From contig DGSV01000036.1 in NCBI GenBank assembly GCA_002394025.1, forward strand, positions 3,431-22,625: a stretch of 19,195 nt of DNA, given 5' to 3'. Below are positions 1 through 8,080 of the stretch, in pieces. The stretch's first letter is position 1; each line of letters opens with the position of its first letter. The DNA is from Bacteroidales bacterium UBA4353. Lineage in GTDB: Bacteria; Bacteroidota; Bacteroidia; Bacteroidales; Paludibacteraceae. Position numbers and translations under genes: made by a program. The notes beneath the pieces are model-generated. The model was not told the DNA's origin. It did not search any database and saw only the letters and a program-made list of their open reading frames with translations.

Positions 1-49
1 TCAAACACCAGTGGGGCAACCCATCTCGGTTCGATCCCGAGTCTGGGTA
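1..49 (+). tRNA. tRNA-Leu(CAA), 3' part only
   Basis: The window begins inside the anticodon loop. Anticodon CAA is at 2-4, followed by A5, C6 and the 3' anticodon-stem strand ACCAG (7-11). A long variable arm follows: TGGG (12-15), loop GCAA, CCCA (20-23). The T arm is CTCGG (25-29), loop TTCGATC, CCGAG (37-41). The 3' acceptor strand TCTGGGT is at 42-48 and the discriminator base A at 49. A class II variable arm with CAA at this position indicates leucine. The 3' CCA is not encoded (next bases are CAG), so it would be added after transcription. The 5' half, including the strand that should pair with TCTGGGT, lies outside the window. Confidence 0.9.
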
Positions 50-53
50 CAGC

Positions 54-95
54 AAAAAAGCCAAGAGTTGTGGTACACGATTCTTGGTTTTTTTT
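54..95 (+). terminator. Intrinsic terminator of the tRNA-Leu unit
   Basis: CCAAGA (61-66) pairs with TCTTGG (82-87). The stem is extended by an A-run (54-59) opposite the T-run (88-95). The hairpin begins a few bases after the tRNA end and is followed directly by eight T, the classic Rho-independent form. It separates the tRNA from ispE. Confidence 0.75.
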
Positions 96-114
96 ATTAA
101 AACCGATTTATAAC

Positions 115-885
115 ATGATTACCCACCCTAACGCAAAAATCAACCTCGGACTATACATCACCGAAAAACGCCCCGATGGCTACCACAATCTTGAGACAGT
201 ATTCTATCCTGTAACAGGTCTGACTGATACGCTTATTATCGAGCGCGACGTTAGGATTGATGACATAGAATATCGTCAACTCGGCAACTCCATCAATTGC
301 TCCGCCGAAAACAACCTCGTTGTGCGCGCCTACCGACTTCTACAGACCCTACGCGGCATAAAGGGGGTACGTATCACACTGGAAAAACACATTCCATCAG
401 GAGCCGGACTGGGCGGTGGCAGCGCCGACGCAGCTTTCACACTTAAAACACTCAACAACATCTTCGAACTTAACATATCTGACAACGAACTTGCGACACT
501 GGCAAAAAAACTCGGTGCTGACTGCCCCTTCTTCATTTATAACAAGCCCATGCTGGCAACGGGAATTGGTGACATACTAACACCGATAGATATAGACCTG
601 AACGACTACATGATAGACATCATTAAACCCGAAGTATTCGTGAGCACTGCCGAAGCCTATGCCGGTGTCAGTCCCAAGCAGCCCACAGAGAACCTGAAAC
701 ACCTCATCACAAACACGCCCATAGAAAAATGGTGCGAAGTGCTGCACAATGATTTTGAGGACACGGTACTACTTCGCCACCCGGAAATAGCCACCGTAAA
801 GCAGGATATGTACACCCGCGGCGCCATCTACTCAGCCATGTCCGGTTCAGGATCAGCAGTATTCGGAATTTTCAAAAAAAGCTAG
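115..885 (+). CDS. ispE: 4-diphosphocytidyl-2-C-methyl-D-erythritol kinase
   Basis: This cytosolic GHMP-family kinase uses ATP to phosphorylate CDP-methylerythritol at the 2-hydroxyl, the fourth step of the MEP route to isoprenoids. The ATG at 115 gives a 256-residue protein starting MITHPNAKINLGL, the usual Bacteroidota N-terminus; the frame stays open back to a GTG at 70, but that would run through the terminator of the tRNA. Visible signatures are NAKINLGL with the catalytic Lys8, the glycine-rich ATP loop PSGAGLGGGSADAA (94-107), LGADCPFF with the likely catalytic Asp136, and the C-terminal SGSGSAVFG motif. Length fits the family. The gene looks single; no clear TAnnTTTG promoter is seen between the terminator and the start, so expression may come partly from read-through of the tRNA unit. 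Its stop codon lies in a short phased repeat. Confidence 0.95.
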   Translation: MITHPNAKINLGLYITEKRPDGYHNLETVFYPVTGLTDTLIIERDVRIDDIEYRQLGNSINCSAENNLVVRAYRLLQTLRGIKGVRITLEKHIPSGAGLGGGSADAAFTLKTLNNIFELNISDNELATLAKKLGADCPFFIYNKPMLATGIGDILTPIDIDLNDYMIDIIKPEVFVSTAEAYAGVSPKQPTENLKHLITNTPIEKWCEVLHNDFEDTVLLRHPEIATVKQDMYTRGAIYSAMSGSGSAVFGIFKKS

Positions 886-930
886 AAAACTAGAAAAGCT
901 TGAAATACTAAAAAACTAGAAAAGCTAGAG
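882..930. repeat. Phased 8-9-nt CTAGAAAA repeat at the ispE stop
   Basis: CTAG or near-CTAG words start at 882, 890, 899 (CTTG), 908 (CTA), 916 and 925, each followed by an A-rich spacer, so the period alternates between 8 and 9 nt. The first unit includes the ispE TAG stop (883-885). CTAG is palindromic, so the units can also pair with each other. I see no coding meaning. A related CCAGAAAA doublet occurs at 15612-15627. Confidence 0.6.
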
Positions 931-1070
931 CCTATAAAAGCACTATACCAAGCCCCTATTGAGGAGTTGCATGCCGTTCGAGGGGAGCCCGACACAGAAC
1001 CGAAAACGCAACAGAAGCCAAATTTGACACCAAAAACAAGAAATAAGCTTCCAAATTCAGTTTTTTTTCG

Positions 1071-1078
1071 TAATTTTG
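1071..1078 (+). promoter_or_regulatory. Candidate gyrA promoter, -7 element
   Basis: TAATTTTG matches the Bacteroidota -7 consensus TAnnTTTG and lies 43 bp before the gyrA ATG, which leaves a leader of roughly 35-40 nt. A good -33 TTTG is not seen at the expected distance. The rest of the ispE-gyrA gap (931-1070) holds no gene; a weak CCCCT (953-957) / AGGGG (981-985) pairing is the only structure noticed. Confidence 0.6.
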
Positions 1079-1121
1079 CAGGGTATTAGCAAAACATGTA
1101 AATAACCACTAAAAACAGAAT

Positions 1122-3683
1122 ATGGATAACGAACAGAATCAGGATTTTGTAGAAACCGGCAAAATCATTAAAGTTGACATTGACGAACAGATGCGAACGT
1201 CGTATATCGACTACTCAATGTCCGTCATAGTAGCCCGCGCTCTTCCCGAAGTTCGCGATGGTCTGAAGCCTGTGCACCGCCGCGTGCTCTTTGGTATGAA
1301 CCAGTTGCACAACACTTTCGACAAACCGACTAAGAAAAGCGCACGTATCGTGGGAGAGGTAATGGGTAAATATCACCCTCATGGCGACAGCAGTATTTAC
1401 GGCACTCTCGTGCGCCTTGCACAACCATGGAATATGCGCTACTGCCTCGTTGACGGTCAGGGCAACTTCGGTAGCATTGACGGCGACGGACCGGCGGCTA
1501 TGCGTTACACCGAAGCAAGACTGACAAAAATGGCGGAAGAAACACTGCGCGACATCGACAAAGAGACCGTAGATATGGTCCCCAACTTCGACAACACAGA
1601 AAAGGAACCCACAGTGCTGCCCACACGCATACCCAACCTGCTCGTAAATGGTGCGTCAGGCATCGCCGTAGGTATGGCTACAAATATGCCAACACATAAC
1701 CTCTCGGAGGTCGTGGACGGCATAATAGCATATATTGACAACACGGATATCAGCATTGAGGAACTCATGCAATATATCAAAGCCCCGGACTTTCCTACAG
1801 GTGGCATTATATACGGCTACCAGGGTGTGAGAGATGCATACACGACGGGGCGCGGACGCATCGTGATACGCTCACGCTGCGAGATAGAAATGGATGATGA
1901 CGGCAGGGAGCACATCATAATCAAGGAAATACCCTATCAGGTCGTTAAGAGCGAACTGGTAAAAAACATCGCCGACCTCGTGCGCGACAAACGCCTTGAA
2001 GGCATCAGCGACATATCGGACCACACATCCAAGAAAGAAGGCATCAGCATCGTGATAGACATCAAACGCGACGCCAATGCCAACGTGGTACTCAATAAAC
2101 TCTATAAGATGACGGCTCTGCAGTCATCATTCTCGGTAAACAACATAGCCCTTGTCAAAGGTCGCCCAAAACTGCTTAATCTCAAGGACTTGGTAAGCAA
2201 CTTTGTGGAGCACCGCATGGACGTGGTAACACGTCGCACACAATATGAGCTCAAGAAAGCTCAGGAGCGCGCCCATATCCTCGAAGGACTCATCATAGCC
2301 GTCGATAACATCGAAGAAGTCATCTCCATCATCCGCAGGAGCCGCAATGCCGATGAAGCACGCGGCAGACTCATGGAACGTTTCGCAATGAGCGACATAC
2401 AAAGCCGTTACGTGGTGGATATGCGACTCAGAGCCCTCACGGGACTGGCTATAGAAGACCTCAAAAAAGAATATCAGGAAATCAAAGCACGCATCGAATA
2501 CCTGCAATCAGTGCTTGACAGCGAGGAACTGCGCTATCAAATCATCAAGACAGAAATGCTCGAAATCAAAGAACAATATGGTGACGAGCGTCGCACACAA
2601 ATAGTGATGAGTGCCGGTGAATTCACCGACATAGACTTTATAGCTGATGACGAAGTGGTAATCACCGTGAGTCACATGGGCTATATCAAGAGCACACCCC
2701 TTGCTGAATTCAGGGCGCAAGGTCGTGGCGGCAAAGGTAGCAAAGGCTCCGGGACACGCGATGCGGACTTCATAGAATACATCTATCCCGCCACGCGACA
2801 TAACACACTACTCGTCTTCACACAACGCGGCAGATGCTACTGGCTCAAAGTCTATGAATTGCCCGAAGACGGCAAAAACAGCAAAGGCCGTTACATCAAT
2901 AACCTGCTCAATATGGAGCCCGGTGACACCATCAACGCACTGATACCTATACAAAACATCAACGACAAAGATTTTGTCAACAGCCACTACATAGTCTTTG
3001 CCACACAACAAGGTATCATCAAAAAGACCTCGCTCGAAGCCTATTCACGCCCACGCACAGCAGGCGTCAACGCTATCATAATCCGCGATGACGACCGCGT
3101 AGTTGATGTCGCGCTCACCGATGGGAACTCAGAAATAGTCATCGCCAACAGCCTCGGACGCGCAATACGCTTCAATGAAAGCACCGTGCGCGCCATGGGC
3201 AGAATGTCAACAGGCGTCAAAGCCATGAACCTGCGCGAAGACGGCAATCAGGTAATTGGCATGGTTTGTGTACCACAAGATTCAGGACAGACAATAATGG
3301 TAGTGTCGGAGAACGGCTACGGCAAACGCACAAAACTCGACGAAACAGACGAAAACGGTGACATTGTACCCGTTTACCGCATCACCAACCGCGGTGGACA
3401 AGGCGTCAAAACACTCAACATCACCGAGAAAACCGGCAACCTCATAGCCATCAAAGCCGTTAGCGACGACAACGACCTGATGATTATCAACCGCTCGGGA
3501 ATAACACTGCGACTGCACGTAGCAGACGTCAGAGTCATGGGACGACTCACACAAGGAGTTAAACTCATAGACCTGCGCAAAGACATCATAGCCAGCGTAT
3601 GCAGCGTAAGTACTGAACCCGACGAAGAAGGGCAAGAAATAGAACCCGAAGCCGAACAAACTGCGGAACAAGAAAATGAATAA
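1122..3683 (+). CDS. gyrA: DNA gyrase subunit A
   Basis: This is the breakage-reunion subunit of type IIA topoisomerase, which with GyrB introduces negative supercoils using ATP. The 853-residue protein has the winged-helix/tower N-terminal domain with the catalytic tyrosine Tyr129 in AAMRYTEARL. The quinolone-determining region contains HPHGDSSIYG, with Ser90 matching E. coli Ser83 and Gly94 matching Asp87. A coiled coil lies at about residues 370-490, then a C-terminal beta-pinwheel that opens with the GyrA box QGRGGKG (533-539); this box marks gyrase rather than topoisomerase IV ParC. The tail after about residue 830 is Glu-rich, as often in this phylum. The ATG at 1122 follows an A-rich stretch without Shine-Dalgarno and starts the conserved N-terminus correctly. 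The TPR gene follows 29 bp downstream with no terminator between, so they are probably co-transcribed. Confidence 0.97.
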   Translation: MDNEQNQDFVETGKIIKVDIDEQMRTSYIDYSMSVIVARALPEVRDGLKPVHRRVLFGMNQLHNTFDKPTKKSARIVGEVMGKYHPHGDSSIYGTLVRLAQPWNMRYCLVDGQGNFGSIDGDGPAAMRYTEARLTKMAEETLRDIDKETVDMVPNFDNTEKEPTVLPTRIPNLLVNGASGIAVGMATNMPTHNLSEVVDGIIAYIDNTDISIEELMQYIKAPDFPTGGIIYGYQGVRDAYTTGRGRIVIRSRCEIEMDDDGREHIIIKEIPYQVVKSELVKNIADLVRDKRLEGISDISDHTSKKEGISIVIDIKRDANANVVLNKLYKMTALQSSFSVNNIALVKGRPKLLNLKDLVSNFVEHRMDVVTRRTQYELKKAQERAHILEGLIIAVDNIEEVISIIRRSRNADEARGRLMERFAMSDIQSRYVVDMRLRALTGLAIEDLKKEYQEIKARIEYLQSVLDSEELRYQIIKTEMLEIKEQYGDERRTQIVMSAGEFTDIDFIADDEVVITVSHMGYIKSTPLAEFRAQGRGGKGSKGSGTRDADFIEYIYPATRHNTLLVFTQRGRCYWLKVYELPEDGKNSKGRYINNLLNMEPGDTINALIPIQNINDKDFVNSHYIVFATQQGIIKKTSLEAYSRPRTAGVNAIIIRDDDRVVDVALTDGNSEIVIANSLGRAIRFNESTVRAMGRMSTGVKAMNLREDGNQVIGMVCVPQDSGQTIMVVSENGYGKRTKLDETDENGDIVPVYRITNRGGQGVKTLNITEKTGNLIAIKAVSDDNDLMIINRSGITLRLHVADVRVMGRLTQGVKLIDLRKDIIASVCSVSTEPDEEGQEIEPEAEQTAEQENE

Positions 3684-3712
3684 ATAACAAAAATCTTAAT
3701 TTCTATATCATT

Positions 3713-4954
3713 ATGAAAAAGGCATTATTAACCCTTCTGGCGGTAGCCCTGATGCTGCCGGCAGTAGCCCAGAAAGCCAATGTCAGCAAAGCCCGCAACA
3801 AAACTTTATCGGAAGAACCTGACTTCAACGCGGCTCGTGAAGCCATAATACCGGCGTTGAGCAACGACGAGACAAAAGACGACCCCAAGACATGGGTCGT
3901 AGCGGCACAAATCGGCGAATACGAAGCCACAACATTGCAGTCACAACTCTTCGGCGGCGATGCGGCAACATTGGTACCAATGATGGGCAAGGCACAGTAT
4001 GAATCAACAGGATACTATACCAAAGCCGCAGAACTCGCGGCAATACCCAATGCCAAAGGCAAAATCGACAACGGCACCATAAAGAAAGCCCAGACACAAC
4101 TCGCACAATACTATGCCGACCAATACATCATACAATACGGCAACCAACTCTTTGAGAACAAGCAGTATATGGAGTCTTACGACGCATTCATGCGTTGGGC
4201 TACCATACCTGACCTGAAATTCATGCAGGAACCAAAAGTAGCGGCAAAAGTAGCCAAGGACACACTCTACTATCAAATCAAATACTACGGAGCCATGTGT
4301 CTGCTGAGAGCCGAAAAAACACACGAAGCACTCGAACTCTGCCAGAGCATCAAAGACGGACTCTACGACCCGTCAAACATCCAGCAGATAGTCACCGACT
4401 GCTACCGTCAACTCGGCGACACCACAAACTTCCTCGCCAGCCTTGAGGAAGGTATGCGCAAATATCCTAACGACCAATGGTTTATCCTGACCATGATCAA
4501 CCACTACGTATTCGGAGGCAAGTCTGAAGAAGCATTGAAACTGATGGACAAAATAATCAAAGAGGATCCTACAAACGCGCAGTACCATTTCGTAAGAGGC
4601 AACCTGCTCAATAATATCAACCGCTTCGACGAAGCCATGCAAAGCTACCAGAAAGCACTTGACCTCAACATAGCACCCGAGACACTGCCTGAAGTCTATA
4701 GCGGCATGGGACGCTCGTACTTTAACCACGCGGTGCAAATCAGCGACGCATCAACATTCGAAAAAGACATCAACAAACTCAACGAAATGGACAGCCAAAT
4801 CAAAGAACTACGCAAGAAAGCACTGCCCTACTTCGAGAAAGTTCATGAGCTGACACCAGATGACCGTCAGACAATGATAACACTGCGCCAACTCTACTAC
4901 CAGCTCAACATGTCTGACAAATACAGCGCCATCAGCGCCGAACTCGGAATGTAA
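3713..4954 (+). CDS. Exported tetratricopeptide-repeat protein
   Basis: The 413-residue protein starts with a clear signal peptide (MKKALLTLLAVALMLPAVAQ, likely cut after AVA at residue 19), so it should be periplasmic. The mature part is almost all helical. The best TPR-like units are near residues 285-320 (YHFVRGNLLNNINRFDEA, then a helix ending in YQKALDLN) and in the next helical pair (YSGMGRSYFNHA). Weaker repeats occur around residues 135-275. TPR arrays are protein-binding scaffolds; no enzymatic motif is visible and the partner is unknown. It follows gyrA closely and is closed by a strong terminator, so the two form one unit. From memory, a TPR protein behind gyrA is common in Bacteroidales, but I have not verified this. 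The functional link to gyrase is unclear. Confidence 0.85.
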   Translation: MKKALLTLLAVALMLPAVAQKANVSKARNKTLSEEPDFNAAREAIIPALSNDETKDDPKTWVVAAQIGEYEATTLQSQLFGGDAATLVPMMGKAQYESTGYYTKAAELAAIPNAKGKIDNGTIKKAQTQLAQYYADQYIIQYGNQLFENKQYMESYDAFMRWATIPDLKFMQEPKVAAKVAKDTLYYQIKYYGAMCLLRAEKTHEALELCQSIKDGLYDPSNIQQIVTDCYRQLGDTTNFLASLEEGMRKYPNDQWFILTMINHYVFGGKSEEALKLMDKIIKEDPTNAQYHFVRGNLLNNINRFDEAMQSYQKALDLNIAPETLPEVYSGMGRSYFNHAVQISDASTFEKDINKLNEMDSQIKELRKKALPYFEKVHELTPDDRQTMITLRQLYYQLNMSDKYSAISAELGM

Positions 4955-4997
4955 GACTATATAGAACAAAGAGTTAACAATAAAGAGTCAAACTTTG

Positions 4998-5033
4998 TCC
5001 GGACACGCCACGGCGTGTCCGGATTTTTTATTT
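4998..5033 (+). terminator. Strong intrinsic terminator after gyrA-TPR
   Basis: TCCGGACACGCC (4998-5009) is an exact reverse complement of GGCGTGTCCGGA (5012-5023), followed by a T-run (5024-5029) and further T-rich sequence. It is GC-rich with a minimal loop. Confidence 0.9.
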
Positions 5034-5259
5034 GGTCATCTGTTTGAACAGAGAGCAAAACTTTAGGCACACAAATCATCTACTTTATGGGCAAAGAAAA
5101 CATGTTATATTTCCGCAAAATTTTCAAGGTAAAGTACATCGCTTTTCAAAACACCTTAATCAGGAACACGAAAAGCTGAAGGACTAGATATTTACTGCTA
5201 TTATATAATTTACTTTTCATTTATTGTGCTATTAGGTTTTCTATTTTTATAAAAAATCT
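5034..5259. other. Gene-free AT-rich stretch before the NfeD promoter
   Basis: No convincing gene or RNA is seen. There is a short inverted repeat CTGTT/AACAG at 5040-5051 and a 30-codon ORF at 5087-5179 (starts MGKENMLYFRKIF) that has no promoter, no recognisable relation to any family and no clear start signal. I treat it as non-coding spacer. Confidence 0.5.
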
Positions 5260-5290
5260 TTTGCGCATTACAAAAAAAACACTAACTTTG
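5260..5290 (+). promoter_or_regulatory. Promoter of the NfeD-flotillin operon
   Basis: TTTG (5260-5263), a 19-bp spacer, then TAACTTTG (5283-5290): a full match to the Bacteroidota primary-sigma promoter. Transcription should start near 5295, leaving about 90 nt of leader before the ATG at 5387. Confidence 0.85.
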
Positions 5291-5386
5291 GCAATTGAAT
5301 TTTCAGGGTCCGTTATAATTACCTCTGTCGCAGAACTCACCCGAATAAATTAGTTGTCAAATCATTGTCATAAACATTCTACCGCC

Positions 5387-5935
5387 ATGATTGATTTTTT
5401 TGAAGCCCTTCCCTATTGGCACCGCATTTATTGGACCATAGCCATCGTAGCCACCATTATCTTCGCCATAATGACGATATTGAGTTTTTTTGGCGCAGAC
5501 AGCGACATGGACATTGACGGGGATGGCGACTCGGGACCAAGCCTATTCAGTTTTAAGAGCCTGGTAAACTTTGCCCTTGCATACGGTTGGACTGCTGCAC
5601 TGCTTTACAATACCATCGAGAGTACCGTTATACTTAATGTCATAGCCCTCTGCGTAGGCATTGGTTTTCTGCTGTTGGTTTTTGGTGGTTTAACGCTTAT
5701 GCTTAAGCTTGCCAAGGACGGGTCTTTCAAGATTGGTCAGGCGCTGGGCAAAAAGGCGAACGTATATCTGCGCATACCCGGGCAAAAAAGCGCCAGCGGC
5801 AAGATACAGGTCAGCGTCAACGGTAGCGTGCATGAGATAGACGCATGGACTGAGGGTGAAGAATTACCCACAGGAGCCGTATGTACAGTGACGCAAATCA
5901 TCGACAAAAGCAATGTCATGGTGGAGCCGGCATAA
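5387..5935 (+). CDS. NfeD-family membrane protein, flotillin partner
   Basis: The 182-residue protein has three predicted membrane segments (about 15-35, 57-77 and 80-107), followed by a small C-terminal soluble domain (about 114-182) with the alternating strand pattern of an NfeD OB-fold (IGQALGKKANVYLRIPG, then VNGSVHEIDAWTEGEELPTG). Short NfeD proteins of this type (YuaF-like) are encoded beside SPFH/flotillin genes and are thought to help organise membrane microdomains; the next gene here is a flotillin, which supports the call. The start at 5387 (MIDFFEALPYWHRIYW) is preferred to a TTG at 5354, which only adds eleven unconserved polar residues. Between TM1 and TM2 lies an Asp-rich loop, DSDMDIDGDGDSG (38-50), resembling a divalent-metal-binding loop. 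Only 38 bp separate it from the flotillin gene. Confidence 0.8.
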   Translation: MIDFFEALPYWHRIYWTIAIVATIIFAIMTILSFFGADSDMDIDGDGDSGPSLFSFKSLVNFALAYGWTAALLYNTIESTVILNVIALCVGIGFLLLVFGGLTLMLKLAKDGSFKIGQALGKKANVYLRIPGQKSASGKIQVSVNGSVHEIDAWTEGEELPTGAVCTVTQIIDKSNVMVEPA

Positions 5936-5973
5936 ATCAGAAAAAAACAATAACTCTATAATAACCAACAACT

Positions 5974-7335
5974 ATGCTACAATTAACTATTATCATTGCC
6001 GTAGCGGCGTTCTTCATTTTCTACGCCATAGTAAAGCGCTATAAACGTTGCCCATCGGACAAAATTCTCGTTGTTTATGGTCGTACGAGTGGCACATCAG
6101 CGCATTGCATACACGGTGGCGGTGCCTTTATCTGGCCCATTATCCAAGATTATGCCTACTTAAGCCTCACACCGATATCCATAGAAGCTAATCTGACTAA
6201 TGCCCTGAGCCGTCAGAACATCCGCGTTGACGTACCATGCCGCTTCACGGTAGGTATCTCCACAGAAGAAGACTCTATGAACAATGCCGCAGAACGTCTG
6301 CTGGGTCAGACAGCGGATCAGATACAAGAACTCGCGCGCGATATCCTCTTCGGACAGCTGCGTCTTGTGATAGCCACCATGTCAATTGAGGAAATCAATG
6401 CCGACCGCGACAAATTCCTAGAGAACGTATCGAAAAACGTTGAGGCGGAACTCAAGAAGATAGGTCTTCGCCTGATTAACGTCAATGTAACCGACATCAA
6501 AGACGAGTCAGGCTACATCGAGGCCCTTGGTAAGGAAGCCGCCGCAAAGGCCATCAACGAGGCTAAAGTCAGCGTTGCCGAACAAGAAAAGATTGGTGAG
6601 ATAGGTAAGGCGGAAGCTGTTCGTGACACGCGTATCCGTACCGCAGAAGCCAATGCCGTAGCCGTCAAGGGTGAGAATGCTGCGCAGATTGAGGTTGCCA
6701 ACTCCAATGCCGACCGTCGAGCCCGTGAGGCAGAAGCGGCACGCCTTGCCGTATCGGCTGAAAAAGTTCAGCAGGCACGAGCACTGCAAGAAGCATACGC
6801 AGCGGAACAAGATGCCGAACGAGCTCGCGCCGAGCGTGAACGGGCTACACAGAACGCCAACATCATAGTGCCTCAGGAAGTTGAGAAAAACCGCCGTATC
6901 ATTGAAGCACAAGCCGAGGCGGAACGCATACGAGTCAACGCCCAAGGTGAGGCTGACGCCATATACGCCAAGATGGAAGCCGAGGCAAAAGGTCTCTACG
7001 AGGTGCTCACAAAACAGGCACAAGGCTACCAGCAGATGGTTGCCGCGGCAGAAGGAGATGCAACGAAAGCATTCCAACTGCTGCTGCTCGAAAAATTGCC
7101 GGATTTGGTACGCACACAAGTAGAAGCCATCAAGGGTATCAAGATCGACAAAGTCACCGTATGGGACAGCGGAAATCCAAATGGCGGAAAAGGCTCTACG
7201 GCGAACTTCCTCAGTGGACTATTCCAATCAATCCCTCCTCTCAGCGACCTATTCGAGCAAGCCGGACTCAGCCTGCCCGAATACCTCAAAGGAAAAGACA
7301 AACATGACGTTGAGAACGTAACACCACAAGAGTAG
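5974..7335 (+). CDS. Flotillin (SPFH/band 7 family) membrane scaffold protein
   Basis: The 453-residue protein has an N-terminal hydrophobic anchor (about 3-20), then an SPFH/PHB domain (about 25-200; ILVVYGRTSGTSAHCIHGGG, VPCRFTVGI, LRLINVNVTDIKDESGYIEALG). A long Ala/Glu-rich coiled-coil stretch follows (about 190-345), with the many EA-type dipeptides typical of flotillins, and then a C-terminal segment LPDLVRTQVEAIKGIKIDKVTVWDSG also typical of the family. These proteins oligomerise on the inner membrane and scaffold lipid microdomains. The domain order and the upstream NfeD partner point to a FloT/YuaG-like protein rather than HflK/HflC or a stomatin protease partner. No gene symbol is certain. 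The gene ends the operon; only a weak hairpin-plus-T-run follows (7335-7359). Confidence 0.9.
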   Translation: MLQLTIIIAVAAFFIFYAIVKRYKRCPSDKILVVYGRTSGTSAHCIHGGGAFIWPIIQDYAYLSLTPISIEANLTNALSRQNIRVDVPCRFTVGISTEEDSMNNAAERLLGQTADQIQELARDILFGQLRLVIATMSIEEINADRDKFLENVSKNVEAELKKIGLRLINVNVTDIKDESGYIEALGKEAAAKAINEAKVSVAEQEKIGEIGKAEAVRDTRIRTAEANAVAVKGENAAQIEVANSNADRRAREAEAARLAVSAEKVQQARALQEAYAAEQDAERARAERERATQNANIIVPQEVEKNRRIIEAQAEAERIRVNAQGEADAIYAKMEAEAKGLYEVLTKQAQGYQQMVAAAEGDATKAFQLLLLEKLPDLVRTQVEAIKGIKIDKVTVWDSGNPNGGKGSTANFLSGLFQSIPPLSDLFEQAGLSLPEYLKGKDKHDVENVTPQE

Positions 7336-7359
7336 TTGCAAAAAAACAACAAATTTTTT
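7335..7359 (+). terminator. Weak terminator-like sequence after flotillin
   Basis: GTTG (7335-7338) can pair with CAAC (7347-7350), then a run of six T (7354-7359). The stem is only four base pairs, so this is a tentative call. Confidence 0.3.
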
Positions 7360-7382
7360 ACACTGATAACAAAAATTAGTTG

Positions 7383-7390
7383 TAACTTTG
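7383..7390 (+). promoter_or_regulatory. Promoter (-7) of the PUR/DUF3276 gene
   Basis: TAACTTTG is an exact match to TAnnTTTG, 51 bp before the ATG at 7442. A T-run (7354-7359) lies near the -33 position but there is no clean TTTG. It gives this gene expression independent of the flotillin operon. Confidence 0.7.
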
Positions 7391-7441
7391 TGCCAACATT
7401 AACCAGGAACGGTGCTATGCCGTTTCGCAAAGAATAAATCG

Positions 7442-7879
7442 ATGGAAGAAAGAAAACAAGAAAACAGAAGAGACAGCGAAATCTTTTTCTCAAAAGCTAT
7501 CCGTGCCGGCAAACGTATTTATTACCTTGATGTTAAGCAGGGAATGAACGACGACCTCTATCTCGCTATTACAGAGAGCAAAAGACGCCAAGTTGGTGAA
7601 TTGCCCGATGGTCGTCCAGCCTACGAAATCGAGAAACACAAGATTTTCCTCTACAAGGAAGACTTCCAGAGTTTCAGAGATGCCTTGGCTGAGGTCATCA
7701 AGTACGTTGAGGATCATCTTGACGCGCCAATAGAGCCCCGTCCAGCATACGTTCCGCAGCATAACGCCGAAGAGCCATCAGCTGAACAAGAGGTAAAAGC
7801 ACAAGATGCCGAGGCGCCGAAAGACAAAGAAGAAAACGAAGAAGAAAGCAAAGGATTCTTCGGAAAACTATTCGGATAA
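7442..7879 (+). CDS. PUR-family (DUF3276) DNA/RNA-binding protein
   Basis: The 145-residue protein has one N-terminal PUR-like domain (about 8-95; IFFSKAIRAGKRIYYLDVKQ, YLAITESKRR, HKIFLYKEDFQSFRDAL). A Pro/Ala/Glu-rich low-complexity linker (about 97-132) and a short conserved C-terminal tail KGFFGKLFG follow. DUF3276 proteins are found widely in Bacteroidota and are structurally related to eukaryotic PUR-alpha and spirochaete BpuR, which bind single-stranded nucleic acid; a role in RNA binding or regulation is inferred, not shown here. The ATG at 7442 is chosen over an in-frame TTG/CTG-type start at 7412 because the conserved domain begins right after it and the -7 element is at a suitable distance. 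It is monocistronic, closed by the shared terminator at 7982-8025. Confidence 0.85.
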   Translation: MEERKQENRRDSEIFFSKAIRAGKRIYYLDVKQGMNDDLYLAITESKRRQVGELPDGRPAYEIEKHKIFLYKEDFQSFRDALAEVIKYVEDHLDAPIEPRPAYVPQHNAEEPSAEQEVKAQDAEAPKDKEENEEESKGFFGKLFG

Positions 7880-7893
7880 GCGGCTACTTAGTC

Positions 7894-7930
7894 TGCAGGA
7901 CTTCAGAAAATTACAACTTTTCAGCCTGCA
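7894..7930 (+). other. Imperfect hairpin in the 3' UTR of the PUR gene
   Basis: TGCAGG (7894-7899) pairs with CCTGCA (7925-7930), with an inner helix GAAAA (7906-7910) / TTTTC (7918-7922). No T-run follows, so it is not itself a terminator; it could be an RNA stability or processing element. Confidence 0.35.
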
Positions 7931-7981
7931 CAAAGAAACAAGTATCATAAAAACATAATTTTAGCGATAATAATCTATAAC

Positions 7982-8025
7982 AATAACAAAAGAGGCAACC
8001 CTGTCAGGTTGCCTCTTTTGTTATT
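7982..8025. terminator. Bidirectional terminator between PUR gene and hsp20
   Basis: A perfect 19-bp inverted repeat (7982-8000 with 8007-8025; core AGAGGCAACC / GGTTGCCTCT) with loop CTGTCA. A-rich on the left and T-rich on the right, so it can end transcription from both convergent genes. Confidence 0.92.
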
Positions 8026-8080
8026 ATTTCATGCGCCTTTCAAGTTCGCAAGGTAGCGGTTTGGTATAAAGACACAAACA

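Noticed and set aside
953..985. CCCCT/AGGGG pairing in the gyrA leader region as a possible RNA element
   Set aside because: Only five base pairs with a 23-nt loop and upstream of the predicted transcription start.
1401..1403. Gly94 in GyrA at the position of E. coli Asp87, a site of quinolone-resistance changes
   Set aside because: Glycine there is probably the natural residue in this group, and the main resistance position (Ser90) is wild type; no resistance claim is justified.
5087..5179. A 30-codon ORF starting MGKENMLYFRKIF in the gap before the NfeD operon
   Set aside because: No promoter or terminator of its own, no related protein recognised, and such a length is expected by chance in an AT-rich gap.
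6508..7119. A 203-codon antisense frame inside the flotillin gene
   Set aside because: It comes from the repetitive Ala/Glu codons of the coiled coil read backwards; Cys/Phe-rich product is typical of such shadows.
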